Origin: Candidatus Desantisiibacteriota bacterium
Lineage (GTDB): Bacteria > UBA9089 > CG2-30-40-21
Direction of reading: 5' to 3'
Length of the DNA stretch: 5,060 bases
NCBI GenBank assembly: GCA_016208205.1
Contig: JACQYP010000160.1
Location: forward strand, 1 to 5,060
In this document: piece after piece, positions 1-5,060 of the stretch
Layout of the letters: each line of letters begins with the position of its first letter
Position numbering within the stretch: position 1 is the first letter of the stretch
Position numbers and translations under genes: made by a program
Notes under the pieces: generated by a model
Database searches by the model: none
What the model was told of the DNA's origin: nothing
Seen by the model: the letters and a program-made list of their open reading frames with translations, nothing else

Positions 1-32
1 GTAAGGTAAAATTTTTGAAAATTTTACCTTAC
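1..32. repeat. Perfect 15-bp inverted repeat at the window edge
   Basis: The arms GTAAGGTAAAATTTT (1-15) and its exact reverse complement (18-32) are separated by only two bases. The stem is A/T-rich, with three G-C pairs at the outer half, so it would make a weak intrinsic terminator. It lies about 180 bases beyond the stop codon of the response regulator. Because it begins at base 1, the palindrome may extend past the window. It could be a transcription end signal, the end of a small repeat element, or a protein-binding palindrome; the sequence does not choose between these. Confidence 0.75.
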
Positions 33-38
33 CAATAA

Positions 39-63
39 TTTTTTCGAAAAAAGTAACTTTTTT
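39..63. repeat. Two overlapping A/T-tract palindromes
   Basis: TTTTTTCGAAAAAA (39-52) is a perfect palindrome. AAAAAAGT (47-54) pairs perfectly with ACTTTTTT (56-63) around a single central base. Both use the same A tract at 47-52, so the two foldings exclude each other. With the 15-bp inverted repeat just to the left, the first 63 bases are almost wholly palindromic. Function is unknown. The structure is seen directly; low sequence complexity lowers its significance. Confidence 0.55.
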
Positions 64-180
64 TCTGAGAATCAAGTTCCCGCTTTGATTGGATATCAAT
101 AGATGAAAAACTCATCAGTTGCTTATATCGAATATTCAGACAAATAGGCAATTCTCATTATGACAAGCTTGTATAAATAC

Positions 181-196
181 CTTCGTGTCTTTGTGG
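181..196 (-). repeat. CCACAAAGACAC-type intergenic repeat, copy 1
   Basis: On the minus strand this reads CCACAAAGACACGAAG. It matches the element at 4793-4808 (on the plus strand) at 15 of 16 positions, so the two copies are inverted relative to each other and lie outside the three complete genes. It sits just after the stop codon of the response regulator. Motifs of this kind recur in spacers of many environmental bacterial genomes; that is general knowledge, not shown here. Confidence 0.55.
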
Positions 197-212
197 TGAA
201 CTATTATGTCCA

Positions 213-1571
213 TTATTTATTCAAAATCCGCCAGAGGCTGGTTCTTGAGATACCTAATACGCTTGCGGCTTTTGATTTGTTGTGACCTGTCAACTCAAGC
301 ACCTTCTCTGTATAATCCTTATTAATCTCATCTATTGTCCTGACCCTGTTGGGGTCTATTGTTTCAATAGCAAAAAGATTTATGCTTTGCGGAAGGTTTT
401 CTGGTCTGATAAGAAGGTTGACAGGCTGGAAGCTTGTCCTGCCGGGAGACTGTCCTACCAAGATTACTGCTCTTTCTATCATATTTTCTAATTCCCTGAC
501 ATTTCCAGGAAATTTATATGACGAAAGGATATTCATAGCCTCCTTGCTGAATCCATCAATCCTTTTGTTAGCCTTTGCTGAATGCTTTTTAAGAAAATGC
601 CTGGCAAGTAAAGGGATGTCTTCTTTTCTTTCACGGAGCGGGGGGATGTGAATGTCCATAACATTGAGCCGATAATATAGATCTGTTCGGAAAGTATTGT
701 TTTGGACGAGTGTTGTTATGTTCTGATTAGTAGCGGCGATGAATCTGACATCAACCTTTCTTGGTTTTGTTCCGCCAAGCCTGAAAAATTCTCTATCCTC
801 TATGACCTTCAATAATTTAGCCTGAAGGGCAGGTGACATCTCAGCGATTTCATCTAAAAATAATGTCCCATTATCGGCAATTTCAATCAACCCTCCTTTA
901 GAGGCAACCGCACCGGTAAATGCACCCTTTTCGTAGCCAAACAGCTCGCTTGCCAACAATTCTTCTGTAAAGGTAGCACAGTTTAAGGCTAAAAAAACAC
1001 CATCTGCTCGCTGTCCTGTATCATGGATAAGCTTTGCCACCAATCCCTTACCTACCCCGCTTTCACCGGTTATCAAGACATTACAATCAGACTCTTTCAG
1101 CCCGGAGATGATATTTATTACCCTTTCCATCATCTTGCTTCTGGCAATAAATGGTTGGTTTTTATTTATGCTGAGCAAGGCTTTAAGGGCAATATTTTCC
1201 TTCTCTAACCGAGCCTTCTCCTGAATCTTTTTCACCTTCAAATTTAATTCTTCAAGGTTAAAGGGCTTGGTGATATAGTCAGTAGCTCCCTTTTTCATGG
1301 CATCTACAGCAGATTCTACACTGGCAAAACCAGTGATTATTATTACCTCAACATAAGGATATTTTTCCTTGACTCTGGCCAGCAGTTCCAATCCATTTAA
1401 TCCAGGCATCTTTATATCGGCAATAAGAAGGTCATACTCATTGCTTTCAAGCCTGGTCCATGCCTCAAGCCCACTGTTTACACCACTAACCATATAGCTT
1501 TCCTTTTCAAGTGAAAGCTTAAGGTGTTTCAAAGTTATCTCTTCATCCTCAGCTATTAATATTCTGAACAT
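213..1571 (-). CDS. NtrC-family sigma-54-dependent response regulator
   Basis: This 452-residue cytoplasmic transcription activator has the full NtrC architecture at normal length. Residues 1-120 are a receiver with acidic pocket E8/D9, phospho-acceptor D52 (in ADIKMPG), T80 and K102. Residues about 140-370 are the AAA+ sigma-54 interaction module: Walker A GESGVGKG (169-176), GAFTGA (216-221, the loop contacting sigma-54), Walker B GTLFLDEI (235-242), arginine-finger region FRTDLYYRLNV (294-304) and GNVREL (356-361). Residues about 412-452 are a Fis-type helix-turn-helix ending SRTSLWRILNK. The start is supported by AAAGGAGAG a few bases upstream of the ATG. It follows its likely partner kinase by 65 bases on the same strand. 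Phosphorylation should promote oligomerisation and ATP-driven opening of sigma-54 promoters. Oddities: Walker A ends GKG where GKE is usual, and sensor II has KFPGNVREL instead of the usual W before PG. The family call is secure; the targets are unknown. Confidence 0.96.
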   Translation of the reverse strand: MFRILIAEDEEITLKHLKLSLEKESYMVSGVNSGLEAWTRLESNEYDLLIADIKMPGLNGLELLARVKEKYPYVEVIIITGFASVESAVDAMKKGATDYITKPFNLEELNLKVKKIQEKARLEKENIALKALLSINKNQPFIARSKMMERVINIISGLKESDCNVLITGESGVGKGLVAKLIHDTGQRADGVFLALNCATFTEELLASELFGYEKGAFTGAVASKGGLIEIADNGTLFLDEIAEMSPALQAKLLKVIEDREFFRLGGTKPRKVDVRFIAATNQNITTLVQNNTFRTDLYYRLNVMDIHIPPLRERKEDIPLLARHFLKKHSAKANKRIDGFSKEAMNILSSYKFPGNVRELENMIERAVILVGQSPGRTSFQPVNLLIRPENLPQSINLFAIETIDPNRVRTIDEINKDYTEKVLELTGHNKSKAASVLGISRTSLWRILNK

Positions 1572-1593
1572 ATCTCTCCTTTCTGGTTGTCAG

Positions 1594-1628
1594 GTTCACG
1601 GTTAAACTTAGAACATGGAACCTTGAAC
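1594..1628 (-). repeat. Five 7-bp-periodic units between kinase and regulator
   Basis: Read on the minus strand, the spacer divides into five consecutive heptamers starting at 1628. The first three are GTTCAAG, GTTCCAT and GTTCTAA; the fourth is GTTTAAC; the fifth (1594-1600) is a degenerate CGTGAAC. The tract fills about half of the 65-base gap between the kinase stop and the regulator's ribosome binding site. It resembles short tandemly repeated heptamers known from cyanobacterial and other spacers, and a second tract with the same period lies upstream of hemL. Whether it affects expression of the downstream gene is unknown. Confidence 0.6.
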
Positions 1629-1636
1629 TTGACTAA

Positions 1637-3223
1637 TTACTTGTGTAGAATGACCGTAAATGTCGTACCTCTGTCCGGCATACTCTCTACCTCTATTCTT
1701 CCATGATGTCTTTTGATAATATTATAAACAATTGCCAGCCCCAAACCGGTTCCTTTTTCCTTTGTGGTAAAAAACGGGTCAAAAATCCTGTGGATATTCT
1801 CAGGCAAAATTCCTTTCCCTGTATCCGAAACCTTAATTTGGACATCCTCCTTGTCAGTATCAATCTCTACATTCAGCAAGCCCTTATTGTTGTCCATAGA
1901 CTCGATGGCATTGCTGAAGAGGTTAATAAATACCTGCTGCAGAAGATGCCTATCAGCAAGCACCTCCAGTGATTGAGGAGAGTTAAGATTGATTGTAGGG
2001 GCAGTCCCCCGTGTCTGCCCTAATACTTGCTGTATCAATTCCACGATATCAATCGTTTTTAATTCAGGGGACATTTCTCTTGCAAATTCAAGGAGATCAT
2101 GGACGATTCTTTTTACCCTGATAACCTGAGAAGAGATATCCTCAACAGATTCCTTAACTATCTGGGGATAATCCCAGGCTATCTCTTTTGACAGGGTTTG
2201 TGAGGCAAGATAGATGTTATTCAATGGGTTATTAAGCTCATGAGCAACCCCTGAGGCAAGGGTACCTATGGATGCGAGCTTCCTGTTTTGAAGTAATTCC
2301 TCATTCTTTTTGTCAATCTCTTTTTCTCTTGCCAAAAGGTCTTTTTCCATCTTATTAAATGCCTTAATCAGGATCCCTACCTCGTCCTGCTTTTCAGGAA
2401 TTGATAAGGAGGGGAATTCGCCCTTACCTGTGCCAGAGGTGCTACCTCTTTTTCCCACAGCTTCGGTTAACGCCTTTAGACGGCTTACCACGCTGTGGGT
2501 TATGACTAACAGGAGCACAAAGCCCAGACCAAAAAAGAGGGGAAAGAATACCAATGTCGCAAACCCTGTGGAGCGGATAACGCCCTCTACCTTTGCCCTG
2601 GCTGATTTATCCAGTTCATTAGTAAGATTCAATACCTCTTCGCCATTTTTTCGTAAGGTATTGATTTCTATATCCAATTCCTTAAGGGTTTTAATTATGG
2701 AAGCATTTCTCTTAATCGAAAATATTCTTTCTAAAAGCTCTGCATTGACCATAGGTCTTTCTAAAAAGGTGGATTCAATAATGGGAAAGAAAGCAACATG
2801 CTCATTGGAAGATGCCTTGAGTTGAGCAAAGCCTTTTTGAAAGTCTATGGCAAGGCTTTCAATATGATTAAACCCCTGGCTATATTCAGCAATCTTTTTG
2901 TCTAAGGTAACACAGACATTCCTGTCTGTGCGCAAGAATTGAAGTTTTCTATGCTCATCAAAGGATGTCCCTTTCTTAAGAATGATTTTCAGCTCTTTTA
3001 GATAAGTATGGACGAATCTTCTTTCTTTAGCATCTCCGTAAAGGAAGAAGTTTTTTTCATGTCTCCTGAGCAGTAATGATTTGCTTCGAATAGTATCAGA
3101 CAACTCCAGATACCGAATCTCCCTCCTGCTTTCTATGAAACCGAGATAGGTAGAGATAACAAAACCACCTATAATGGCTGATGCTATAAAAAAACTAAGG
3201 ATTATCTTTTTTTCTAACGGCAT
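1637..3223 (-). CDS. Membrane-bound sensor histidine kinase (HAMP, HisKA, HATPase)
   Basis: This 528-residue inner-membrane kinase probably phosphorylates the NtrC-type regulator encoded just downstream. Residues 7-29 are the first membrane helix. Residues about 30-218 are a largely charged, helical extracytoplasmic sensor containing RRHEKNFFL (53-61), which resembles the motif of HBM/four-helix sensors (inference). Residues about 221-243 are the second membrane helix, followed by HAMP (about 244-297, DEVG at 280-283) and a short coiled linker. HisKA carries the phospho-acceptor H328 in GVAHELNNP. The ATPase domain has N434/N438 in the N box, SDTGKGI (466-472), FDPFFTTK (481-488) and GTGLGL (491-496). 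All catalytic motifs are intact. The H box resembles NtrB/AtoS/ZraS-type kinases, which fits the NtrC-type partner. The ATG is the natural start, placing the membrane helix at the N-terminus, but only a weak ribosome binding site (GTGG) precedes it. The ligand cannot be read from sequence. Confidence 0.95.
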   Translation of the reverse strand: MPLEKKIILSFFIASAIIGGFVISTYLGFIESRREIRYLELSDTIRSKSLLLRRHEKNFFLYGDAKERRFVHTYLKELKIILKKGTSFDEHRKLQFLRTDRNVCVTLDKKIAEYSQGFNHIESLAIDFQKGFAQLKASSNEHVAFFPIIESTFLERPMVNAELLERIFSIKRNASIIKTLKELDIEINTLRKNGEEVLNLTNELDKSARAKVEGVIRSTGFATLVFFPLFFGLGFVLLLVITHSVVSRLKALTEAVGKRGSTSGTGKGEFPSLSIPEKQDEVGILIKAFNKMEKDLLAREKEIDKKNEELLQNRKLASIGTLASGVAHELNNPLNNIYLASQTLSKEIAWDYPQIVKESVEDISSQVIRVKRIVHDLLEFAREMSPELKTIDIVELIQQVLGQTRGTAPTINLNSPQSLEVLADRHLLQQVFINLFSNAIESMDNNKGLLNVEIDTDKEDVQIKVSDTGKGILPENIHRIFDPFFTTKEKGTGLGLAIVYNIIKRHHGRIEVESMPDRGTTFTVILHK

Positions 3224-3256
3224 ATAATTTTACCACTGTATCAGAAATCCAATATT

Positions 3257-3379
3257 TAACACAGAGTTCACAGAGATGACAGAGGAACACAGAGCTTAAA
3301 CTTCCATTTATCCTGCGTCTAATGCAGAGAGCTACATTAAAATTGATTAAAATTCCCAATCTCTGTGTCCTCTGTGTTA
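3257..3379. repeat. CACAGAG-unit inverted repeat filling the kinase-hemL gap
   Basis: The left arm at 3257-3275 (TAACACAGAGTTCACAGAG) and the right arm at 3361-3379 are reverse complements at 17 of 19 positions. The left side carries further units, so CACAGAG or GACAGAG recurs at 3260, 3269, 3278 and 3288 with 9-10 bp spacing. The 85 bases between the arms hold a small CTGC/GCAG hairpin (3313-3327) and a direct repeat ATTAAAATT (3336-3344, 3346-3354). The structure lies between the hemL stop and the kinase start, so transcripts running from hemL into the kinase would contain a long-loop hairpin. No U-tract terminator is seen. Confidence 0.7.
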
Positions 3380-3387
3380 AAAATCAT

Positions 3388-4665
3388 TTATAGTATCCGC
3401 AGAAATGCCTTTTCTGCTGCCCTTATGGTTTGCTCAATATCCTTAAGGGTATGGGCTAATCCTATAAACCATGCTTCAAGCCGTGATGGGGGTAAATAGA
3501 TTGCATTATCCAGCATGGAATTAAAGAATAAAGCATATTTTTGGCTATCAGATTGTTGAGCTGTGGAATAGTTTGTTACAGATGTATTTGTAAAAAATAC
3601 AGAAAACATGGAGCAGGTACGATTAATGATAATAGCAACGCCTGCCTTTTTTGCTGCTTCTTGTATCCCATTTGCAAGTTTTGCAGCATGTGTATTCAGG
3701 AAATCATATACCCCAAAAGCACTTAAAGCCTTAAGGGTAACTATCCCTGCCTGTACTGCAACCGGGTTACCGGAAAGCGTTCCTGCCTGATATACCCCTC
3801 CAATCGGAGAGATATATTCCATAATCTCTCTTTTTCCACCATATGCCCCTATCGGAAAACCGCCGCCAATTATCTTGCCCAGACAAGTAATATCAGGAAT
3901 AACCCCGTAAACCTGTTGTGCCCCACCATAAGAAAGCCTGAATCCGGTGATCACCTCATCAAATATAAGCAGGCTATTATATTGTGTAGTTATTTTTCGC
4001 AATTCTTCCAAAAACCCTTCCTGGGGCAGGACCACACCCATATTGCCGCAAACAGGCTCAACAATTATAGCCGCAACATCCGTATCCATTACCTGTTTCA
4101 CAGCCTCAAAATCATTGTATGGGACAACTGTCGTATATCTGGCTATATCTGCCGGTATCCCCAGACTATCCGGTGTGCCAAATGTAGCAGCACCAGAGCC
4201 GGCTTTAATCAACATGCTGTCTGCATGTCCATGATAACATCCCTCAAACTTGATTATTCGATTTCTTTTAGTATATCCCCTGGCGAGCCTGATAGCACTC
4301 ATGACTGCCTCAGTACCGGAGCTGACCAATCTTACCTGCTCTATGCCTGGAACAGCATCTACAATGGCTTCAGCTAATTCTACCTCTAATGCTGTTGCTG
4401 CTCCAAAGCTTGTACCGTTTTCTATGGCATTTTTTACAACACTAATCACGCCGGATTCTGCGTGACCAAGAATAATTGCACCCCAAGAACAGATATAGTC
4501 AATATACGAATTTCTGTCTACATCGAATATTTTTGAACCCTTGCCTCGTTCAATAAACCTGGGGATACCACCCACAGCCTTAAAGGCACGAACAGGGCTG
4601 TTGACCCCGCCAGGGATATATTTTTTTGCTTTTTCAAATAAGATCATGGATTCTTGGATATTCAT
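3388..4665 (-). CDS. hemL: Glutamate-1-semialdehyde 2,1-aminomutase
   Basis: HemL converts glutamate-1-semialdehyde to 5-aminolevulinate, the last step of the C5 pathway to heme, siroheme and other tetrapyrroles. It is a cytosolic PLP enzyme, normally a homodimer. The 425 residues match the family length and it is collinear throughout: N-terminal PGGVNSPVRAF (18-28), gating-loop region SSGTEA (115-120), YHGHAD (144-149), PLP-contact FDEV with D236, catalytic Schiff-base lysine K264 in CLGKIIGGGFPIGAYGG, YQAGTLSGNP (292-301) and C-terminal PPSRLEAWFIGLAHT (392-406). The ATG is fixed by a near-ideal AAGGAGG (4674-4680) eight bases upstream. No other tetrapyrrole gene is in the window. Minor differences from typical sequences (DNAIY where a glycine is usual, IGLAHT where a serine is usual) lie outside the catalytic residues. 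The motif set excludes most other class III aminotransferases. Confidence 0.97.
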   Translation of the reverse strand: MNIQESMILFEKAKKYIPGGVNSPVRAFKAVGGIPRFIERGKGSKIFDVDRNSYIDYICSWGAIILGHAESGVISVVKNAIENGTSFGAATALEVELAEAIVDAVPGIEQVRLVSSGTEAVMSAIRLARGYTKRNRIIKFEGCYHGHADSMLIKAGSGAATFGTPDSLGIPADIARYTTVVPYNDFEAVKQVMDTDVAAIIVEPVCGNMGVVLPQEGFLEELRKITTQYNSLLIFDEVITGFRLSYGGAQQVYGVIPDITCLGKIIGGGFPIGAYGGKREIMEYISPIGGVYQAGTLSGNPVAVQAGIVTLKALSAFGVYDFLNTHAAKLANGIQEAAKKAGVAIIINRTCSMFSVFFTNTSVTNYSTAQQSDSQKYALFFNSMLDNAIYLPPSRLEAWFIGLAHTLKDIEQTIRAAEKAFLRIL

Positions 4666-4689
4666 TGTAAGATCCTCCTTATTGTAATT

Positions 4690-4724
4690 GTTTACGGTGA
4701 ACAGTTATCGGTTTACGGCTACGA
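4690..4724 (+). repeat. Second 7-bp-periodic tract, upstream of hemL
   Basis: The plus strand divides into five heptamers from 4690: GTTTACG, GTGAACA, GTTATCG, then GTTTACG again at 4711-4717 and a degenerate GCTACGA. The first and fourth units are identical. The tract ends ten bases before the hemL ribosome binding site and probably lies in the hemL leader if transcription begins further upstream. Units share the G-T-T-rich start and 7-bp period of the tract at 1594-1628, implying the same class of repeat. Confidence 0.6.
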
Positions 4725-4783
4725 AATTTATTTGGAGTGCGGTAGCTTACTTGCTACCGCTTTAGCTAAACAGTAACTGTTCA
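4698..4783. repeat. 10-bp inverted arms enclosing the first stem-loop
   Basis: TGAACAGTTA (4698-4707) and TAACTGTTCA (4774-4783) are exact reverse complements 66 bases apart, and the stem-loop at 4739-4760 lies between them. The right arm is also part of a small palindrome, AACAGT-A-ACTGTT (4769-4781), next to TTTAGCTAAA (4761-4770). The left arm overlaps the heptamer tract, so the match may reflect shared heptamer content and not a dedicated structure. Confidence 0.45.
4733..4763 (+). repeat. REP-like stem-loop, copy A
   Basis: GCGGTAGC (4739-4746) pairs perfectly with GCTACCGC (4753-4760) around the loop TTACTT, flanked by TGGAGT on the left and TTT on the right. Copy B at 4860-4890 is the same element in the opposite orientation, with a different stem but the same loop and flanks. 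The stem is conserved in shape but not sequence, as expected for a structured repeat. It lies in the hemL upstream region. It may be a REP/MITE-like element; no mobilising enzyme for it is seen here. Confidence 0.75.
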
Positions 4784-4792
4784 GGTATTTTG

Positions 4793-4808
4793 CCACAAAG
4801 ACACTAAG
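4793..4808 (+). repeat. CCACAAAGACAC-type intergenic repeat, copy 2
   Basis: CCACAAAGACACTAAG differs at one base from the inverted copy at 181-196. It sits between the two stem-loop copies in the hemL upstream spacer. Two near-identical 16-mers in unrelated spacers of one 5-kb window point to a repeat dispersed in the genome. Confidence 0.55.
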
Positions 4809-4843
4809 ATTATAGGATTTGTGTTCTTGGTAGCTGAGTAGTT

Positions 4844-4872
4844 ATTTTAAATGAAAGTAAAAGCGAAAGCAA
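4844..4872 (-). promoter_or_regulatory. Weak candidate sigma-70-type promoter upstream of hemL
   Basis: On the minus strand TTGCTT (4867-4872) is followed after 17 bases by TAAAAT (4844-4849), pointing toward hemL. The -10 matches five of six consensus bases, the -35 only three, and the -35 lies inside stem-loop copy B. Another possible -10, TATAAT (4809-4814), is perfect but lacks a recognisable -35. Either would give a leader of about 140-180 bases containing stem-loop A and the heptamer tract. This is a guess from short motifs. Confidence 0.2.
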
Positions 4873-4890
4873 GTAAGCTTTCGCACTCCA
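4860..4890 (-). repeat. REP-like stem-loop, copy B (inverted relative to copy A)
   Basis: GCGAAAGC (4863-4870 on plus) pairs perfectly with GCTTTCGC (4877-4884) around AAGTAA, which is TTACTT on the minus strand as in copy A. The flank CGCACTCCA (4882-4890) is the reverse complement of TGGAGTGCG in copy A. Similarity may continue outward: CGGCTTGAAAT on the minus strand (4892-4902) resembles CGGCTACGAAAT at 4716-4727. The two copies therefore form a convergent pair about 150 bases across. A further short stem, CCGC-AA-GCGG, is at 4900-4909. Confidence 0.75.
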
Positions 4891-4920
4891 TATTTCAAGC
4901 CGCAAGCGGTTACTATTTAC

Positions 4921-5060
4921 GGCTCTCCTCAGATTAGTGGGAAAATTATGTTAAACCTCCATGTTCAACCAAAACCTGAAGACGGAAATTATCAAATACA
5001 TGATAGCCACATGCTCGGTGAAGAATATTCCGAATTGCTCTATTGATACCTTCAACAAAA
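4921..5060 (-). mobile_element. End of an ISL3-like insertion sequence, cut by the window edge
   Basis: The transposase tail at 4946-5060 is followed, 25 bases after its stop, by a sequence reading GGCTCTCCTCAGATTAG inward on the plus strand from 4921. ISL3-family terminal repeats typically begin GGCTCT, so 4921 is the likely outer boundary. If so, the 8 bases outside (CTATTTAC, 4913-4920) should be the target duplication, as this family makes 8-bp duplications. The boundary is inferred: the opposite end is outside the window, and TTTACGGCT also occurs at 4712-4720, so chance similarity at the junction is possible. Confidence 0.6.
4946..5060 (-). CDS. ISL3-like transposase, C-terminal fragment
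   Basis: An open frame enters from the right edge and ends at TAA (4946-4948), giving 37 residues that begin FVEGINRAIRNILHRACGYH and continue VFDNFRLQVLVEHGG. The pattern EGxN-xxI-(x)n-RAxGYxxFxNFRL is the hallmark of the C-terminus of ISL3-type DDE transposases, where the E of EGxN is the third catalytic acid. These enzymes cut and paste their own insertion sequence. The reading frame shows no break, so the element may be intact beyond the window. The family call rests on this short motif only. Confidence 0.7.
   Translation of the reverse strand, partial: FVEGINRAIRNILHRACGYHVFDNFRLQVLVEHGGLT

Noticed and set aside
99..112. CTGATGAG on the minus strand, resembling the hammerhead ribozyme core
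   Set aside because: The required following stem and GAAA segment are absent.
122..151. Minus-strand promoter-like pair TTGCCT (146-151) and TATAAG (122-127) with an 18-base spacer, pointing out of the left edge
   Set aside because: The -35 matches only four of six bases, the region is A/T-rich so such matches arise by chance, and no downstream gene is visible.
60..158. Short minus-strand frames, including one starting MRIAYLSEYSI at 158, which recalls the start of some glycosyltransferases
   Set aside because: The frame stops after 11 codons, has no ribosome binding site, and the other frames are short with no recognisable protein.
282..651. Plus-strand open frames of 69 and 100 codons opposite the regulator
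   Set aside because: They are antisense to a gene with complete family motifs and lack ribosome binding sites or recognisable domains.
2310..2825. Plus-strand open frame of 171 codons opposite the kinase
   Set aside because: It is antisense to the HAMP and sensor region; its composition is what the codon bias of the kinase produces on the other strand.
3224..3250. Sigma-70-like TTGGAT / AATTAT just before the kinase start
   Set aside because: The -10 match is poor and the transcript would begin at or inside the start codon.
3257..3379. CRISPR array
   Set aside because: The units are short (7-10 bp), unevenly spaced, partly inverted and lack spacer-length intervals.
3224..3387. Sigma-54 (-24/-12) promoter upstream of the kinase for autoregulation
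   Set aside because: No TGGC...TGC arrangement with correct spacing is present in this gap.
3916..4465. Overlapping plus-strand frames opposite hemL
   Set aside because: hemL is unambiguous on the minus strand, and several antisense frames compete over the same bases.

Overview
This window looks like ordinary bacterial chromosome with moderate-to-low GC. It has three complete genes and the tail of a fourth, all on the minus strand. Read in transcription order, from the right edge leftwards, they are: the last 37 codons of an ISL3-like transposase with the probable end of its insertion sequence; hemL (glutamate-1-semialdehyde aminomutase); a membrane-bound sensor histidine kinase; and an NtrC-type, sigma-54-dependent response regulator. 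The spacers between them are short but rich in repeats. HemL implies the C5 (glutamyl-tRNA) route to tetrapyrroles, and the regulator implies a sigma-54 organism. Together with the repeat-laden spacers this suggests an uncultured or environmental Gram-negative-type lineage (Nitrospirota, Planctomycetota, Desulfobacterota or a candidate phylum). The sequence alone does not settle the phylum.

Layout. Positions 1-212 lie downstream of the regulator and hold no convincing gene. They contain a perfect 15-bp inverted repeat at the very edge, two overlapping A/T-tract palindromes, and one copy of a CCACAAAGACAC-type motif. The regulator (213-1571) and kinase (1637-3223) form a two-component pair separated by 65 bases, about half of which is a 7-bp-periodic repeat. 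The 164-base gap between kinase and hemL is framed by an imperfect 19-bp inverted repeat built from CACAGAG units. Upstream of hemL (3388-4665), a 280-base spacer contains a second 7-bp-periodic tract, two inverted copies of a stem-loop whose stems differ by compensatory changes, other small palindromes, and then the IS end at about 4921.

Function. The kinase has two membrane segments, a helical extracytoplasmic sensor, HAMP, and complete HisKA/HATPase motifs. It should phosphorylate Asp52 of the regulator, whose AAA+ module (GAFTGA present) would activate sigma-54 promoters. The signal and target genes are not visible, and I found no -24/-12 promoter here. hemL may simply sit upstream, since nothing links tetrapyrrole synthesis to the two-component system except orientation.

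No gene here looks like a new system. The most informative unexplained structure is the intergenic repeat content, especially the covarying stem-loop pair and the two heptameric tracts.
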